DNA of 64,000 nt from CBDCVD01 sp965224015 (lineage in GTDB: Bacteria; Pseudomonadota; Alphaproteobacteria; Rhizobiales; CBDCVD01), in NCBI GenBank assembly GCA_965224015.1, contig OZ245032.1, positions 806,001 through 870,000 of the forward strand, in the 5' to 3' direction. A model generated the notes under the pieces. It was not told the DNA's origin. It did no database searches and was given only the letters and a program-made list of their open reading frames with translations. The position numbers and the translations under genes are program-made. Positions 57,309 to 64,000 of this stretch are shown here, piece after piece. Each line of letters opens with the position of its first letter. Position 1 is the stretch's first letter.

Positions 57309-57455
57309 CGCTGGGCCTTTCTATTAACGGGCATCTACCGGCCCGCTCCTTCCGTCTTGGGCCACCCCCAGGGTACTCTTTCACCGGTGGTTGGGGCCCT
57401 AAAAGTTGTGAAAGGGGGCGGGCTGGCCAGGTCGTCAATAGACGTTCCCGGTTAA
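57309..57455 (+). repeat. Repeat B, full copy
   Basis: GGCCTTTCTATTAACGGGCA, CTACCGGCCCGCTCC and the right arm GGGGGCGGGCTGGCCAGGTC with tail GTCAATAGACGTTCC. It leads directly into repeat D. Confidence 0.85.
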
Positions 57456-57459
57456 AACC

Positions 57460-57601
57460 TATAGCAAAATGCTTTTAATTGGATTCATCGGCACTGCTGT
57501 ATTTTTCCCGCATTTTGCTATAGATTTAGAGGGCGATCAGCTTTATGGGTTTCGCTTATACCAAGGGCAAAATGGGTATAAGCTAACCCCATGCTGATCT
57601 A
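57460..57601 (+). repeat. Repeat D, full copy, ending at the SCO1 stop codon
   Basis: TATAGCAAAATGCTTTTAAT to ATGCTGATCTA. Hairpin I resembles that of the 9409 copy, hairpin II is GATCAGCTTTATGGGT to ATGCTGATC. The last bases CTA (57599-57601) are the TAG stop of the next gene. Confidence 0.9.
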
Positions 57602-58246
57602 GGACCCGCGTGCGAGCCTGCGCAATTTATCCATCGCCGTTTGCCTGTCCTCACCAACCGCAATCGTTCCCAGCAAACTACCATCGCGACGCACCAAAAA
57701 GATAGAGGCCGTGTGGTCTATCGTATAGTCTTCGTCTTCAAGCAAGACCTTTTTCGCAATAACCCGCCAGGACCGCGCAAGGTCAGCGATCTGTTTGGCG
57801 TCGCCGGTGATGCCGACAATGCGATCCGTAAAGGCTGTAACATAATTGTGCATGACCGGTGCCGCATCACGCGCCGGATCAACGGTGATGAAAAACGCGC
57901 GGACATCGCGGGCCTCCTCTCCCAATTCACGTAACCATAGCGCCAGCTCAAATAGGGTCGTTGGACACACATCAGGGCAATGGGTATAGCCAAAAAAAAG
58001 CGCCACCGGATGCCCTGCCAGGGCCTTTTCCGTGATGGGCGCACCGGTGTGGTCAATCAGTTGAAATGGGGACCCCAGAGGTGACGAGGCGTTGTTCAAA
58101 AACGCCGATTTTTGCGCCTGGGGGGAAAGCAGCATGCGACTCCCAATCACCGCAGCGGCAATAAATACCAAAGCCCACAAAGCGTATCGGATGGCTGTTA
58201 GCATTGTGTTGGGCTTGCGTCCTTGCGCATGAGAAGCCCCGGCCAC
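57599..58246 (-). CDS. SCO1/SenC-family copper protein
   Basis: Membrane-anchored thioredoxin-fold protein that helps copper insertion into cytochrome c oxidase CuA. 215 residues: one N-terminal membrane helix (about 20-38), then the Sco domain with copper ligands in GYTHCPDVCPTTL (Cys pair at about 90-94) and His in YTIDHTASIFLV (about 178). GTG 58246 is four bases after the PCu(A)C stop; ATG 58204 is a possible shorter start. The pair with the copper chaperone and coupled spacing suggests one copper-delivery unit. Confidence 0.92.
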   Translation of the reverse strand: MAGASHAQGRKPNTMLTAIRYALWALVFIAAAVIGSRMLLSPQAQKSAFLNNASSPLGSPFQLIDHTGAPITEKALAGHPVALFFGYTHCPDVCPTTLFELALWLRELGEEARDVRAFFITVDPARDAAPVMHNYVTAFTDRIVGITGDAKQIADLARSWRVIAKKVLLEDEDYTIDHTASIFLVRRDGSLLGTIAVGEDRQTAMDKLRRLARGS

Positions 58247-58250
58247 GGGA

Positions 58251-58778
58251 TCAGTGCCCTAGACCGTGAACAGGTTTGCTGGTGCGTGGTACGACATTGA
58301 GGTCCACGCTTATCGAGCCGGCGTGCTTGAAGATCAGCTCTAAGGGATAGATCTCGTGGGCACGCAAGGGATGTTTGAGTTGCATCAGCATTAGATGCTG
58401 CCCCCCCGGCCGCAAACGTGTGCGGGCATATTTTGAAATTGCCAAACCACTATCGACCTTGCGCATTCTCATCACATCGCCGTCCATGACCATGTTATGG
58501 ATTTCAACCTTTCCCGCGATTGCGCCACTGGCAGCAAGCAATGTATCATCAACGGGGCCTGTATTTATAATCGTCAAATAGGCGCTGGCCCGTGTGGCAC
58601 CGGCGAGCGTGGGATGCGTATAGAGATCTTCAATTTTCAATGTTAATGTCGACGATCCCCGCGTTGCCGCCTCTTTGGCGCATGCGCCGGTGGGAGCCGC
58701 AAAGCCCATAGAAGCCAGCGCGACAAGCAAAGTCATCGCTTTTGTAAAATGCCGGATTACCGGCTTGTCCCCCGCCAT
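58251..58778 (-). CDS. PCu(A)C-family periplasmic copper chaperone
   Basis: Binds Cu(I) in the periplasm and hands it to SCO1 or the CuA site. From ATG 58778 the product has 175 residues: a signal peptide (KAMTLLVALASMGFAAPTG, cleavage near residue 32) and the cupredoxin-like domain with the H-x-M motif set: EIHNM (about 107), the MRMRKV methionines and QHLMLMQL (about 140). The frame extends to 59000, but the extra 74 residues lack a sensible start, and ATG 58778 has AGGAAG upstream. Operon with the SCO1 gene. Confidence 0.9.
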   Translation of the reverse strand: MAGDKPVIRHFTKAMTLLVALASMGFAAPTGACAKEAATRGSSTLTLKIEDLYTHPTLAGATRASAYLTIINTGPVDDTLLAASGAIAGKVEIHNMVMDGDVMRMRKVDSGLAISKYARTRLRPGGQHLMLMQLKHPLRAHEIYPLELIFKHAGSISVDLNVVPRTSKPVHGLGH

Positions 58779-59139
58779 AGAATATCTCTTCCTGTTAGCG
58801 TTTATTGCGGGATTTGGCTCAATCATGCGGACTTTGGGGTGCCTGACAAATGGAACCGGCCTATTGAGGAGGTAGCGATGGCGATGCGGCTTGTAGTTCT
58901 TGCAATCGTGAACCCTCTCGTGCATATAGAGCAATATCTGGCAGAAAGGAAGCTCTATCATGGCAAAAGTCGTTTGCTGCGGTAGGCTAGCTATTTCCAC
59001 TGACCTTCATTTGTCCCGTGCGTGCAAATGAAGACCAGACAAGTGGATGGCCTGGTAAACCGTTAGCGAAAATGTTAGAAATTCTTCTATACATGTCTGA
59101 TAGCAGCCTGTTTGCATTTTTTATTTGAAAGCCTTTGAT
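58779..59139. other. Promoter region of the copper unit, up to tRNA-Ser
   Basis: About 360 bp. The reading frame extension of the copper chaperone runs through it, but codon content is not gene-like. No repeat of families A-D. It should hold the tRNA promoter and the copper-unit promoter; neither is clear. Confidence 0.35.
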
Positions 59140-59232
59140 GGAGAGGTGGCCGAGTGGCTGAAGGCGCTCCCCTGCTAAGGGAGTAGACGGTTGATAGCCG
59201 TCTCGAGGGTTCGAATCCCTCTCTCTCCGCCA
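59140..59232 (+). tRNA. tRNA-Ser (anticodon GCU)
   Basis: Class II cloverleaf: acceptor GGAGAGG paired to TCTCTCC, D-arm GGCCGAGTGGCTGAAGGC, anticodon stem-loop CTCCC-CTGCTAA-GGGAG with GCT at 59174-59176, long variable arm (TAGACGGTTGATAGCCGTCT) and T-loop GGGTTCGAATCCC. CCA is encoded at 59230-59232. It decodes AGC/AGU. Serine tRNAs are frequent integration sites, and the cassette to the right is free of this genome's interspersed repeats. Confidence 0.96.
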
Positions 59233-59428
59233 GCCAGTTGGGCATGTTTCGGCTTATGTCAATTGAGCGTGAATATTGCCGTGTTTTCAAAGCCTTGTAA
59301 AATTTCCTTAAAATCGAGAGACGGATTATCGGAGCACGGATTACCCGTTTGCAGGGCCTGTCTGTGATCGGCCATTTCGGTCAGGAAGCAGAACCTGAAA
59401 GGTGACAGTGGCTTTTACTTGACCGGAT
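59233..59428. other. Gap after tRNA-Ser, no integrase or att duplication seen
   Basis: About 196 bp, AT-richer directly after the tRNA. I searched for a second copy of the tRNA 3' end (GGTTCGAATCCC) up to 64000 and found none, so any attachment-site duplication lies outside the window. Confidence 0.4.
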
Positions 59429-60229
59429 TTACTCGGCAGCCAATCCTCTTGTTTGCTGTCTTTCGCTTGAAAACCGCGCAGATAGGTTCTCAGCGGCATC
59501 CCTTAATGCTCTTTTATAATGGTCATAGTTCGCGCGCGCGTCATCTTTCGGAGCAATGATGCAAAGTGTGTATCTGCATACGTCGTCGGCCGCAAAGACA
59601 GGGGCAGCAAAACAATGGGTAAAGTCATCTGCAACACTGTCAAAGTCGAAGAAATTGTCCTTCTGGGCTTCACGAACAGACTTCAGAAAGGTCTCTTGCG
59701 AGAGTCGAGACCCGTCTGGCAGATCGAAGTCCTGGGAGGGTATGAAGTCGAGAATCTCCTGATCACTAAGATGGGTGAGGAGCAATCGGCCTGAAGCTGT
59801 CCACGGGATTGGCATCCTCTCACCGACGTCCGCACTGATACGAAATGGCCTACTGCCCTCGTTCATCATTGCAACGTAGTACTTATCTCCGTCTAACGTG
59901 CAGAGCTGAGATGTCTCCCGGGTCCGCTCGGTGATGCCTTCCAGGATAGGACGGACGGTGTCTCCCAGATCAAAATGCTTGCGGTAGTTTGTGCTCCAGA
60001 AATTCAGTTTTGGCCCGAGAAAGACCCTGCCATCATCACCCACTTTTTCGAGAATATTTGATGAAATGAGCAGAGCGACCAAGTCATAGATAGAAGATTT
60101 CGGTGCGCTCATGCCCTCGGCGATTTCAATAGGCCGTTGTGGCAACCCGACCCGGCATAGATGATCGAGGATCGCAAAGGCGCGATCCAGTCCTCTGGCC
60201 TTGGTCTTTGTCTTCCCGTCCTTGGTCAT
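59429..60229 (-). CDS. IclR-family transcriptional regulator
   Basis: 266 residues: a winged HTH (about 13-75, with RAFAILDHLCRVGLPQRPIEIAEGMSAPKSSIYDLVALL) and an IclR effector-binding domain (about 85-250, including GERMPIPWTASGRLLLTHLS; the family's conserved Asp/Cys pocket lies in CRYTLCIIAP). It is the last gene of the leftward cassette. A palindrome pair just upstream of the first gene of the cassette (63653-63690) is the likely operator. The effector is probably linked to the imported amino acid, but it is unknown. Confidence 0.9.
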   Translation of the reverse strand: MTKDGKTKTKARGLDRAFAILDHLCRVGLPQRPIEIAEGMSAPKSSIYDLVALLISSNILEKVGDDGRVFLGPKLNFWSTNYRKHFDLGDTVRPILEGITERTRETSQLCTLDGDKYYVAMMNEGSRPFRISADVGERMPIPWTASGRLLLTHLSDQEILDFIPSQDFDLPDGSRLSQETFLKSVREAQKDNFFDFDSVADDFTHCFAAPVFAADDVCRYTLCIIAPKDDARANYDHYKRALRDAAENLSARFSSERQQTRGLAAE

Positions 60230-60259
60230 AAGCTACTGCTCGCACATATACATCAATAA

Positions 60260-60651
60260 TCAGACTACTTTACGAAAGGCGATGCAGTCCACTTCAACTT
60301 TGCAGTCGACAACCATCGCCGACTGAACACAGGCCCGTGCCGGTGGGTTTTCGCCAAAGTATTCCGCAAACACCTTGTTAAAGCTCCAAAAATCCCGGGG
60401 ATCGGCAAGCCAGACACGCCAATCCGCATGATTTCAGCTGTGGAGCAACCGGCGTCTTCAACAATCACGATCATGTTCCGAATAGCTTGATGGGCTTGCG
60501 GAACAATACCACCGTCGATGACCTCACCATCAACCATTGGCGTTTGGCCCGAGACATAAAGCAAGCCATCTGCTTCTGTCGCTTTTGCGAAGGGCAGCGC
60601 TTGCGGGCCTGATCCTTTGGCCTCATTCAATCCATGTCTCCTGATCGACAT
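60260..60651 (-). pseudogene. ridA (RidA/YjgF family), frameshifted
   Basis: RidA proteins hydrolyse reactive enamines/imines. The N-terminal part is normal (about 78 residues to EIMRIGV, with GLLYVSGQTPMVDGEVIDGG), but the frame then leaves the family sequence and reads a nonsense tail to 60265. In another frame from the shift point the true C-terminus is found: WLADPRDFWSFN, then EYFGENPPARACVQ with the key Arg, and KVEVDCIAF, ending at a TGA at 60260-60262. The site is around 60414-60417 (ACAC on the plus strand, GTGT in the gene), consistent with a 2-bp GT duplication. It could be a recent mutation, a sequencing error or, less likely, programmed shifting. Without repair the encoded protein lacks the substrate-binding Arg. 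Confidence 0.82.
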
Positions 60652-60666
60652 CTGTGTTTACCTCAG

Positions 60667-61434
60667 TCAGAATTTTGAGCTTTTCAGGAACGCAGCCAGG
60701 CGCTCAGTTTTGGGGTTCTTGAACATCTCTTTGGGTGGACCCTGTTCGCCGATCCGACCGTCCTGCATGAAAATCACACGGTTCGAAACGTCATGGGCAA
60801 ATTGCATCTCATGGGTTACCAGCAGCATGGTCATGCCGTCTTTTGCGAGATCCAAAATGACCTCAAGAACCTCATTGACCAGTTCTGGATCAAGTGCAGA
60901 TGTGACTTCGTCAAAGAGCATCAGTTTAGGATTCATTGCGATCGCGCGTGCAATCGCGACCCGTTGTTGTTGACCACCGGAAAGCTGCCCCGGAAAGTGG
61001 TTCTTGCGCTCAAGCATGCCGACACGCTCAAGCCATTTCTCCGCGACTGAATGTGCTTCGTCTTTGGCCATTCCCTTTGTCTTCACCAAACCGAGCATCA
61101 CGTTGCGAACGGCCGTCATATGAGGAAACAGGTTGAAATGCTGGAAGGCCATACCGGTCATGGCGCGTTGCCGGGCGATCTCCTTTTCTGACAGCCTGAC
61201 GCGCTTTCCGGCTTTTTCCCTGTAGCCAATCTGCTCGCCGTCGATCGCAATGACACCTTCTTCGTAGTCCTCAAGCAGATTGACACACCGAAGGAGTGTT
61301 GTTTTTCCCGATCCGCTTGAGCCAATCAGGCTGACGACGTCGCCTTGCTGCATCGTCAAATCGATACCTCTAAGAACTTCAAGGTCTCCAAAGCGTTTGT
61401 GTAAGTTTTGAATTTCCAGGAGTTTCGATAACAT
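60667..61434 (-). CDS. Amino acid ABC transporter ATPase (cassette)
   Basis: 255-residue ATPase: Walker A GSSGSGKTTLLRCVNLLED (about 38-56), Q-loop AFQHFNLFPHMT, signature LSGGQQQRVAIARAIA (about 150), Walker B LMLFDEVTSALD and switch LVTHEMQF. It differs from the ATPase at 24 kb in many places and is of the GlnQ/HisP type. Spacing of 8 bp to the permease gene upstream and 15 bp to ridA supports an operon. Confidence 0.94.
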   Translation of the reverse strand: MLSKLLEIQNLHKRFGDLEVLRGIDLTMQQGDVVSLIGSSGSGKTTLLRCVNLLEDYEEGVIAIDGEQIGYREKAGKRVRLSEKEIARQRAMTGMAFQHFNLFPHMTAVRNVMLGLVKTKGMAKDEAHSVAEKWLERVGMLERKNHFPGQLSGGQQQRVAIARAIAMNPKLMLFDEVTSALDPELVNEVLEVILDLAKDGMTMLLVTHEMQFAHDVSNRVIFMQDGRIGEQGPPKEMFKNPKTERLAAFLKSSKF

Positions 61435-61442
61435 TCGAGACC

Positions 61443-62105
61443 TCAGTTTGGGATCGCTACTTTGCGTTCCACGTAGCGCCCGGCCTTTTCGATTGCGAAG
61501 TTGATCAGAAAGAAAACAAAGCCCGCGAAGAAATAGAGCTCCAGGCTAAGATACGTACGGGAGATGATCTGCTGAACGGACAGCAGTAACTCAACCACAC
61601 CGATGATGGATAGCAGGGTAGAGGCTTTGACAATCTCTGTTGCGGTGTTCACCCAGGTTGGGAGAATTTGGCGCAGCGCCTGCGGCAGCAGAACCGAGAA
61701 GAAGGTCTTTAAGAACGTCAGTCCGATGGACTTGGCCGCCTCCGTCTGTCCTTTTGGGATGGCTTGAAGGGCACCGCGAACGATTTCACCCACATGAGAA
61801 CTACAAAACAAGGTCAGGGCAAAGACCCCAGCTTCGAACGCGGACAGGTCAACGCCAACGACCGACAGAATGTAGAAGCAGGCCAGGATCAGAACAAAAA
61901 CAGGTGTGCCGCGCAGGAAATCCGAGTAAATCCTGATCAGAAAACGCGCAGGTAGATTTCCGTAAGTGAGGATGAGACCGACCACAACCCCGAGGATCGT
62001 GCCCAGAATAATGGACAGTCCAGATATCTGAAGCGTGTTCCACAAGCCTTGCAGTACGGCAAATCGGGCAGACCATATAGCGTCAAGCGCTTGAATGATT
62101 TCCAT
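61443..62105 (-). CDS. Amino acid ABC transporter permease (cassette, second)
   Basis: 220-residue HisMQ-type permease with about five helices; RGTPVFVLILACFYILS and the EAA loop KGQTEAAKSIGLTFLKTFFSVLLPQALRQILP (about 120-151) are clear. Ends with FAGFVFFLINFAIEKAGRYVERKV, as is usual. Spacing to the neighbouring permease is 5 bp. Confidence 0.92.
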   Translation of the reverse strand: MEIIQALDAIWSARFAVLQGLWNTLQISGLSIILGTILGVVVGLILTYGNLPARFLIRIYSDFLRGTPVFVLILACFYILSVVGVDLSAFEAGVFALTLFCSSHVGEIVRGALQAIPKGQTEAAKSIGLTFLKTFFSVLLPQALRQILPTWVNTATEIVKASTLLSIIGVVELLLSVQQIISRTYLSLELYFFAGFVFFLINFAIEKAGRYVERKVAIPN

Positions 62106-62110
62106 GACAC

Positions 62111-62773
62111 TTACCTCGGAATTGCCAACCGCGTTTCGATCTGGCGAAGCGCGGCGGCGATGACATAACAGGCCATCACGTACATCAGGCTCGCCACCAG
62201 CCAGGTTTCGATGACCCGGAAGGTTTCGACATTGATTTTTCTTGCATAGAAGGTCAGTTCCGGCACCGCGATTGCCGCGGCCAGTGACGTGTCCTTAAAG
62301 AGTGAAATGAAGTTATTGCTGAGTGAGGGCAGGACATTTCGAAACATCACCGGAATGGTAATGAGCAGTTTTGTTCGAAGTTCCGTCAGGCCGATCGTCA
62401 ACCCAGCTTCCCGAAGCCCACTTGGCAGAGCCACAAGTCCGGCGCGGAAAACCTCCGTTAGATACGCCCCGGAGTAAACCGACAACGTAACGATGAAAGA
62501 TTCAATTTTTCCCAGTCGTACACCAAATTGTGGCAGGGCAAAGAAGGTGAACAGAATCAGGACCAGAATGGGAGTATTCCTGATCGCTGACACGTAAGAA
62601 ATTGAAAGCCGCCGGATTGCCCTGCGCTTGGATAACATCCCAAAAGCAGCCAACAGACCAATCAGACATCCAATCGCAATTGAGATAATCGCGAGAAAGA
62701 TGCCAAGCCCCAAGCCTGACAACAACAGGTCAAAGTCGCGCCAGACAGCGGCAAAGTTAAAGTCATAGTCCAT
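62111..62773 (-). CDS. Amino acid ABC transporter permease (cassette, first)
   Basis: 220-residue HisMQ-type permease: SAIRNTPILVLILFTFFALPQFG and the EAA loop SGLREAGLTIGLTELRTKLLITIPVMFRNVLP (about 118-150). Five helices. It forms a heterodimer with the next gene, inferred from the paired arrangement. 25 bp after the binding protein gene. Confidence 0.92.
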   Translation of the reverse strand: MDYDFNFAAVWRDFDLLLSGLGLGIFLAIISIAIGCLIGLLAAFGMLSKRRAIRRLSISYVSAIRNTPILVLILFTFFALPQFGVRLGKIESFIVTLSVYSGAYLTEVFRAGLVALPSGLREAGLTIGLTELRTKLLITIPVMFRNVLPSLSNNFISLFKDTSLAAAIAVPELTFYARKINVETFRVIETWLVASLMYVMACYVIAAALRQIETRLAIPR

Positions 62774-62798
62774 TGGCTACTCGTAAGGTGCGGCTCGT

Positions 62799-63632
62799 TT
62801 ACTTGAATTCGACCGGGAAACCGATCTGCGGTGGGCTCAGTTCTGCGCCGAACCATTGTTTGTAGGATGCCGCATAAGTGTTGAACTCAACGCCGGTCAT
62901 AGCTTCATGCAGCACAGAGTTGACGAAGTTCAGCCAACGCTGATCGCCGGGCTTTACCGCACAGCTGTAGCTCTGTGGGTTCCAGCCAAAACCGGAATCT
63001 GCATAGCGGCCTGGGTTCCGCGCCATGAACCAGCTCAGGGAGGACTGGTCGGTTGCAGCTGCATTTGAGCGGCCAGAATTCAGCGCCTGATACATCAGAT
63101 CCACGCTTTCATACTGATCGACGTTCGCTTCAGGTAGCGCGGCATGTACCATGTCTTCGGCATAGACGTTTTGCAGAACCGAAACAGTCACATCGCTGCC
63201 AGCAGCCTTCAGCGCGTCATAGTCAGCATAGTCGCCGCCATTCAGCAGCATGAGGCCGACACCTTCTCGATAGTAGGGGATGGTAAATTCGACCTGCTGC
63301 GCTCGGCCAGCGGTCACCGTCATAAACTGACAGGTCACGTCGACCTTGTCGGTCGCCAGATTCGGAATGCGCGCATCGCCGGACTGGTTGACGAACTCAA
63401 TCTTGGTTGGGTCGTCAAAAAGGCCCTTTGCAATCAGACGCAGCATGTCGATGTCAAAACCGACCAGTTCATTGTTTTCGTTTGTGAAGTGCCAGGGCGC
63501 ATTGGTACTGCCAGTGCCCGCGATCAGGTAACCGCGGTCCAGGACGTCCTGGAGCTTGTCAGCATATGCAGTCCCGGCTGCGGCGCCTATAAGCAACGCA
63601 GCCAGACAGGTAGTCTTCAGTGTTTTCAGCAT
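62799..63632 (-). CDS. Amino acid ABC transporter substrate-binding protein (cassette)
   Basis: 277-residue SBP_bac_3 protein with a signal peptide (cleavage near AYA|D, residue 25). Family pattern: YLIAGTGSTNAPWHF, then ELVGFDIDMLRLIAKGLF, then RIPNLATDKVDVTCQFMTVT and, in lobe two, SVLQNVYAEDMVHAAL and ALNSGRSNAAATD. AGGAGG lies six bases before ATG 63632. First gene of the cassette; its promoter holds the palindrome pair. The ligand is unknown. Confidence 0.93.
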   Translation of the reverse strand: MLKTLKTTCLAALLIGAAAGTAYADKLQDVLDRGYLIAGTGSTNAPWHFTNENNELVGFDIDMLRLIAKGLFDDPTKIEFVNQSGDARIPNLATDKVDVTCQFMTVTAGRAQQVEFTIPYYREGVGLMLLNGGDYADYDALKAAGSDVTVSVLQNVYAEDMVHAALPEANVDQYESVDLMYQALNSGRSNAAATDQSSLSWFMARNPGRYADSGFGWNPQSYSCAVKPGDQRWLNFVNSVLHEAMTGVEFNTYAASYKQWFGAELSPPQIGFPVEFK

Positions 63633-63652
63633 TAGATCCTCCTTGCTGTGTT

Positions 63653-63690
63653 ATTCCGGTATACCGGAATTAATATCGGTATTGCGGAAT
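63653..63690. promoter_or_regulatory. Palindromic operator pair for the cassette (probable IclR site)
   Basis: A perfect 18-bp palindrome ATTCCGGTATACCGGAAT lies at 63653-63670. A related site, ATATCGGTATTGCGGAAT (14 of 18 identical), starts 20 bp further on at 63673-63690. They lie 21-58 bp upstream of the binding-protein ATG. IclR regulators bind short palindromes of this size, often in pairs, so the cassette's own IclR protein is the natural candidate. Confidence 0.6.
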
Positions 63691-63791
63691 GATAATTTGC
63701 ACGCCAAAAACAACCTGTCAATAAGAATGTCGGAACGCCACCATTTGCTGTCGGTCAAACCAGCCCAAACGGTCAAGAGGATTCATAGGGA

Positions 63792-64000
63792 GTGCACGCC
63801 CATGGACACGCCATCGGCCGTCGTGGATTTCGATGTGGCCGAGCCAATATTCCCAGATTTCAGGAATACTGCGATACGCACGGCCTCAAAGTCCGAAACG
63901 CGCATATTTGGGATCACAAGATCATGCGGGGATATGTAACAGGGGAATATGAGAGCTTGGATGCGCCAGAGGTTTGGGCGTTTTTCGGTAATCGGGAAAC
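63792..64000 (+). CDS. Partial open frame at the right edge, unknown
   Basis: From GTG 63792 an open frame of about 69 codons runs off the window. It includes RANIPRFQEYCDTHGLKV and RGYVTGEYESLDAPEVWAFF, which look protein-like, but no family is recognised. A competing frame (ATG 63727 to TAA 63939) covers the same bases with less protein-like content. The ribosome site (AGAGG, long spacing) is weak. It is divergent from the transporter cassette and might share its operator region. Confidence 0.35.
   Translation, partial: MHAHGHAIGRRGFRCGRANIPRFQEYCDTHGLKVRNAHIWDHKIMRGYVTGEYESLDAPEVWAFFGNRE

Noticed and set aside
59233..64000. Phage or integrative element with integrase next to tRNA-Ser
   Set aside because: No integrase, excisionase or duplicated tRNA end is visible within the window; only metabolic genes are present.

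Overview
The window (about 58% GC by eye, many tightly packed genes) looks like a chromosome segment of a free-living alphaproteobacterium, probably near Rhodospirillales. Reasons: a ChpT-type histidine phosphotransferase, an EipA/DUF1134 envelope protein, the alphaproteobacterial order aroA-cmk-rpsA-ihfB-lapA-trpF-trpB-trpA, hom-glpX-recJ, MetA, a class I PHA synthase and a GAAC-N7-GAAC LexA-type operator. The placement is inference from gene content; no rRNA is present.

Layout. 1-4 kb: 3' end of an IS transposase, xerC, chpT and eipA (divergent, with a CtrA-like site between them), and a NUDIX hydrolase. 4-7.6 kb: purL and two lipoproteins. 7.8-13.3 kb: gloB, an OsmC-like protein, comM, a small lipoprotein and yqgE. 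14-21.3 kb: a large membrane GGDEF/EAL protein, thrC and an SLC13-type permease with two RCK_C domains. 21.6-25.6 kb: a five-gene operon of dapF plus a polar amino acid ABC transporter. 25.7-30.5 kb: gor, a VOC protein, a DUF2059 protein, gph and an L,D-transpeptidase. 30.6-33.9 kb: moaA, a DMT permease and moeA (molybdopterin synthesis). 34-43.6 kb: meaB and trpA-trpB-trpF-lapA-ihfB-rpsA-cmk-aroA, all leftward. 43.8-51.6 kb: thiP-thiQ, convergent recJ, a foreign-looking dehydrogenase, glpX and hom. 51.7-58.8 kb: a lipoprotein, phaC, an enoate/nitronate oxidoreductase, metA, a P-loop ATPase, a SCO1-like protein and a PCu(A)C copper chaperone. 59.1-64 kb: tRNA-Ser(GCU), followed by an accessory cassette of an IclR regulator, a frameshifted ridA and an amino acid ABC transporter with a palindromic operator pair at its promoter.

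The most distinctive feature is a dense, interwoven set of short interspersed repeats in the gaps between 0-34 kb and 48-57.6 kb. Repeat A is about 105 bp with ATACCA ends. Repeat B is about 115 bp and palindromic. Repeat C is a 272-bp MITE with AGCGTGTC ends and a CTAG/YTAR target duplication. Repeat D is a 138-bp double stem-loop. Element E is a pair of hairpins found once, inside an A copy. They nest in each other, and several sit exactly at TAG stop codons. The ends of C resemble the right end of the IS whose tail opens the window, so C is probably its non-autonomous derivative. The repeats are absent from the conserved aroA-trp block and from the cassette after tRNA-Ser.
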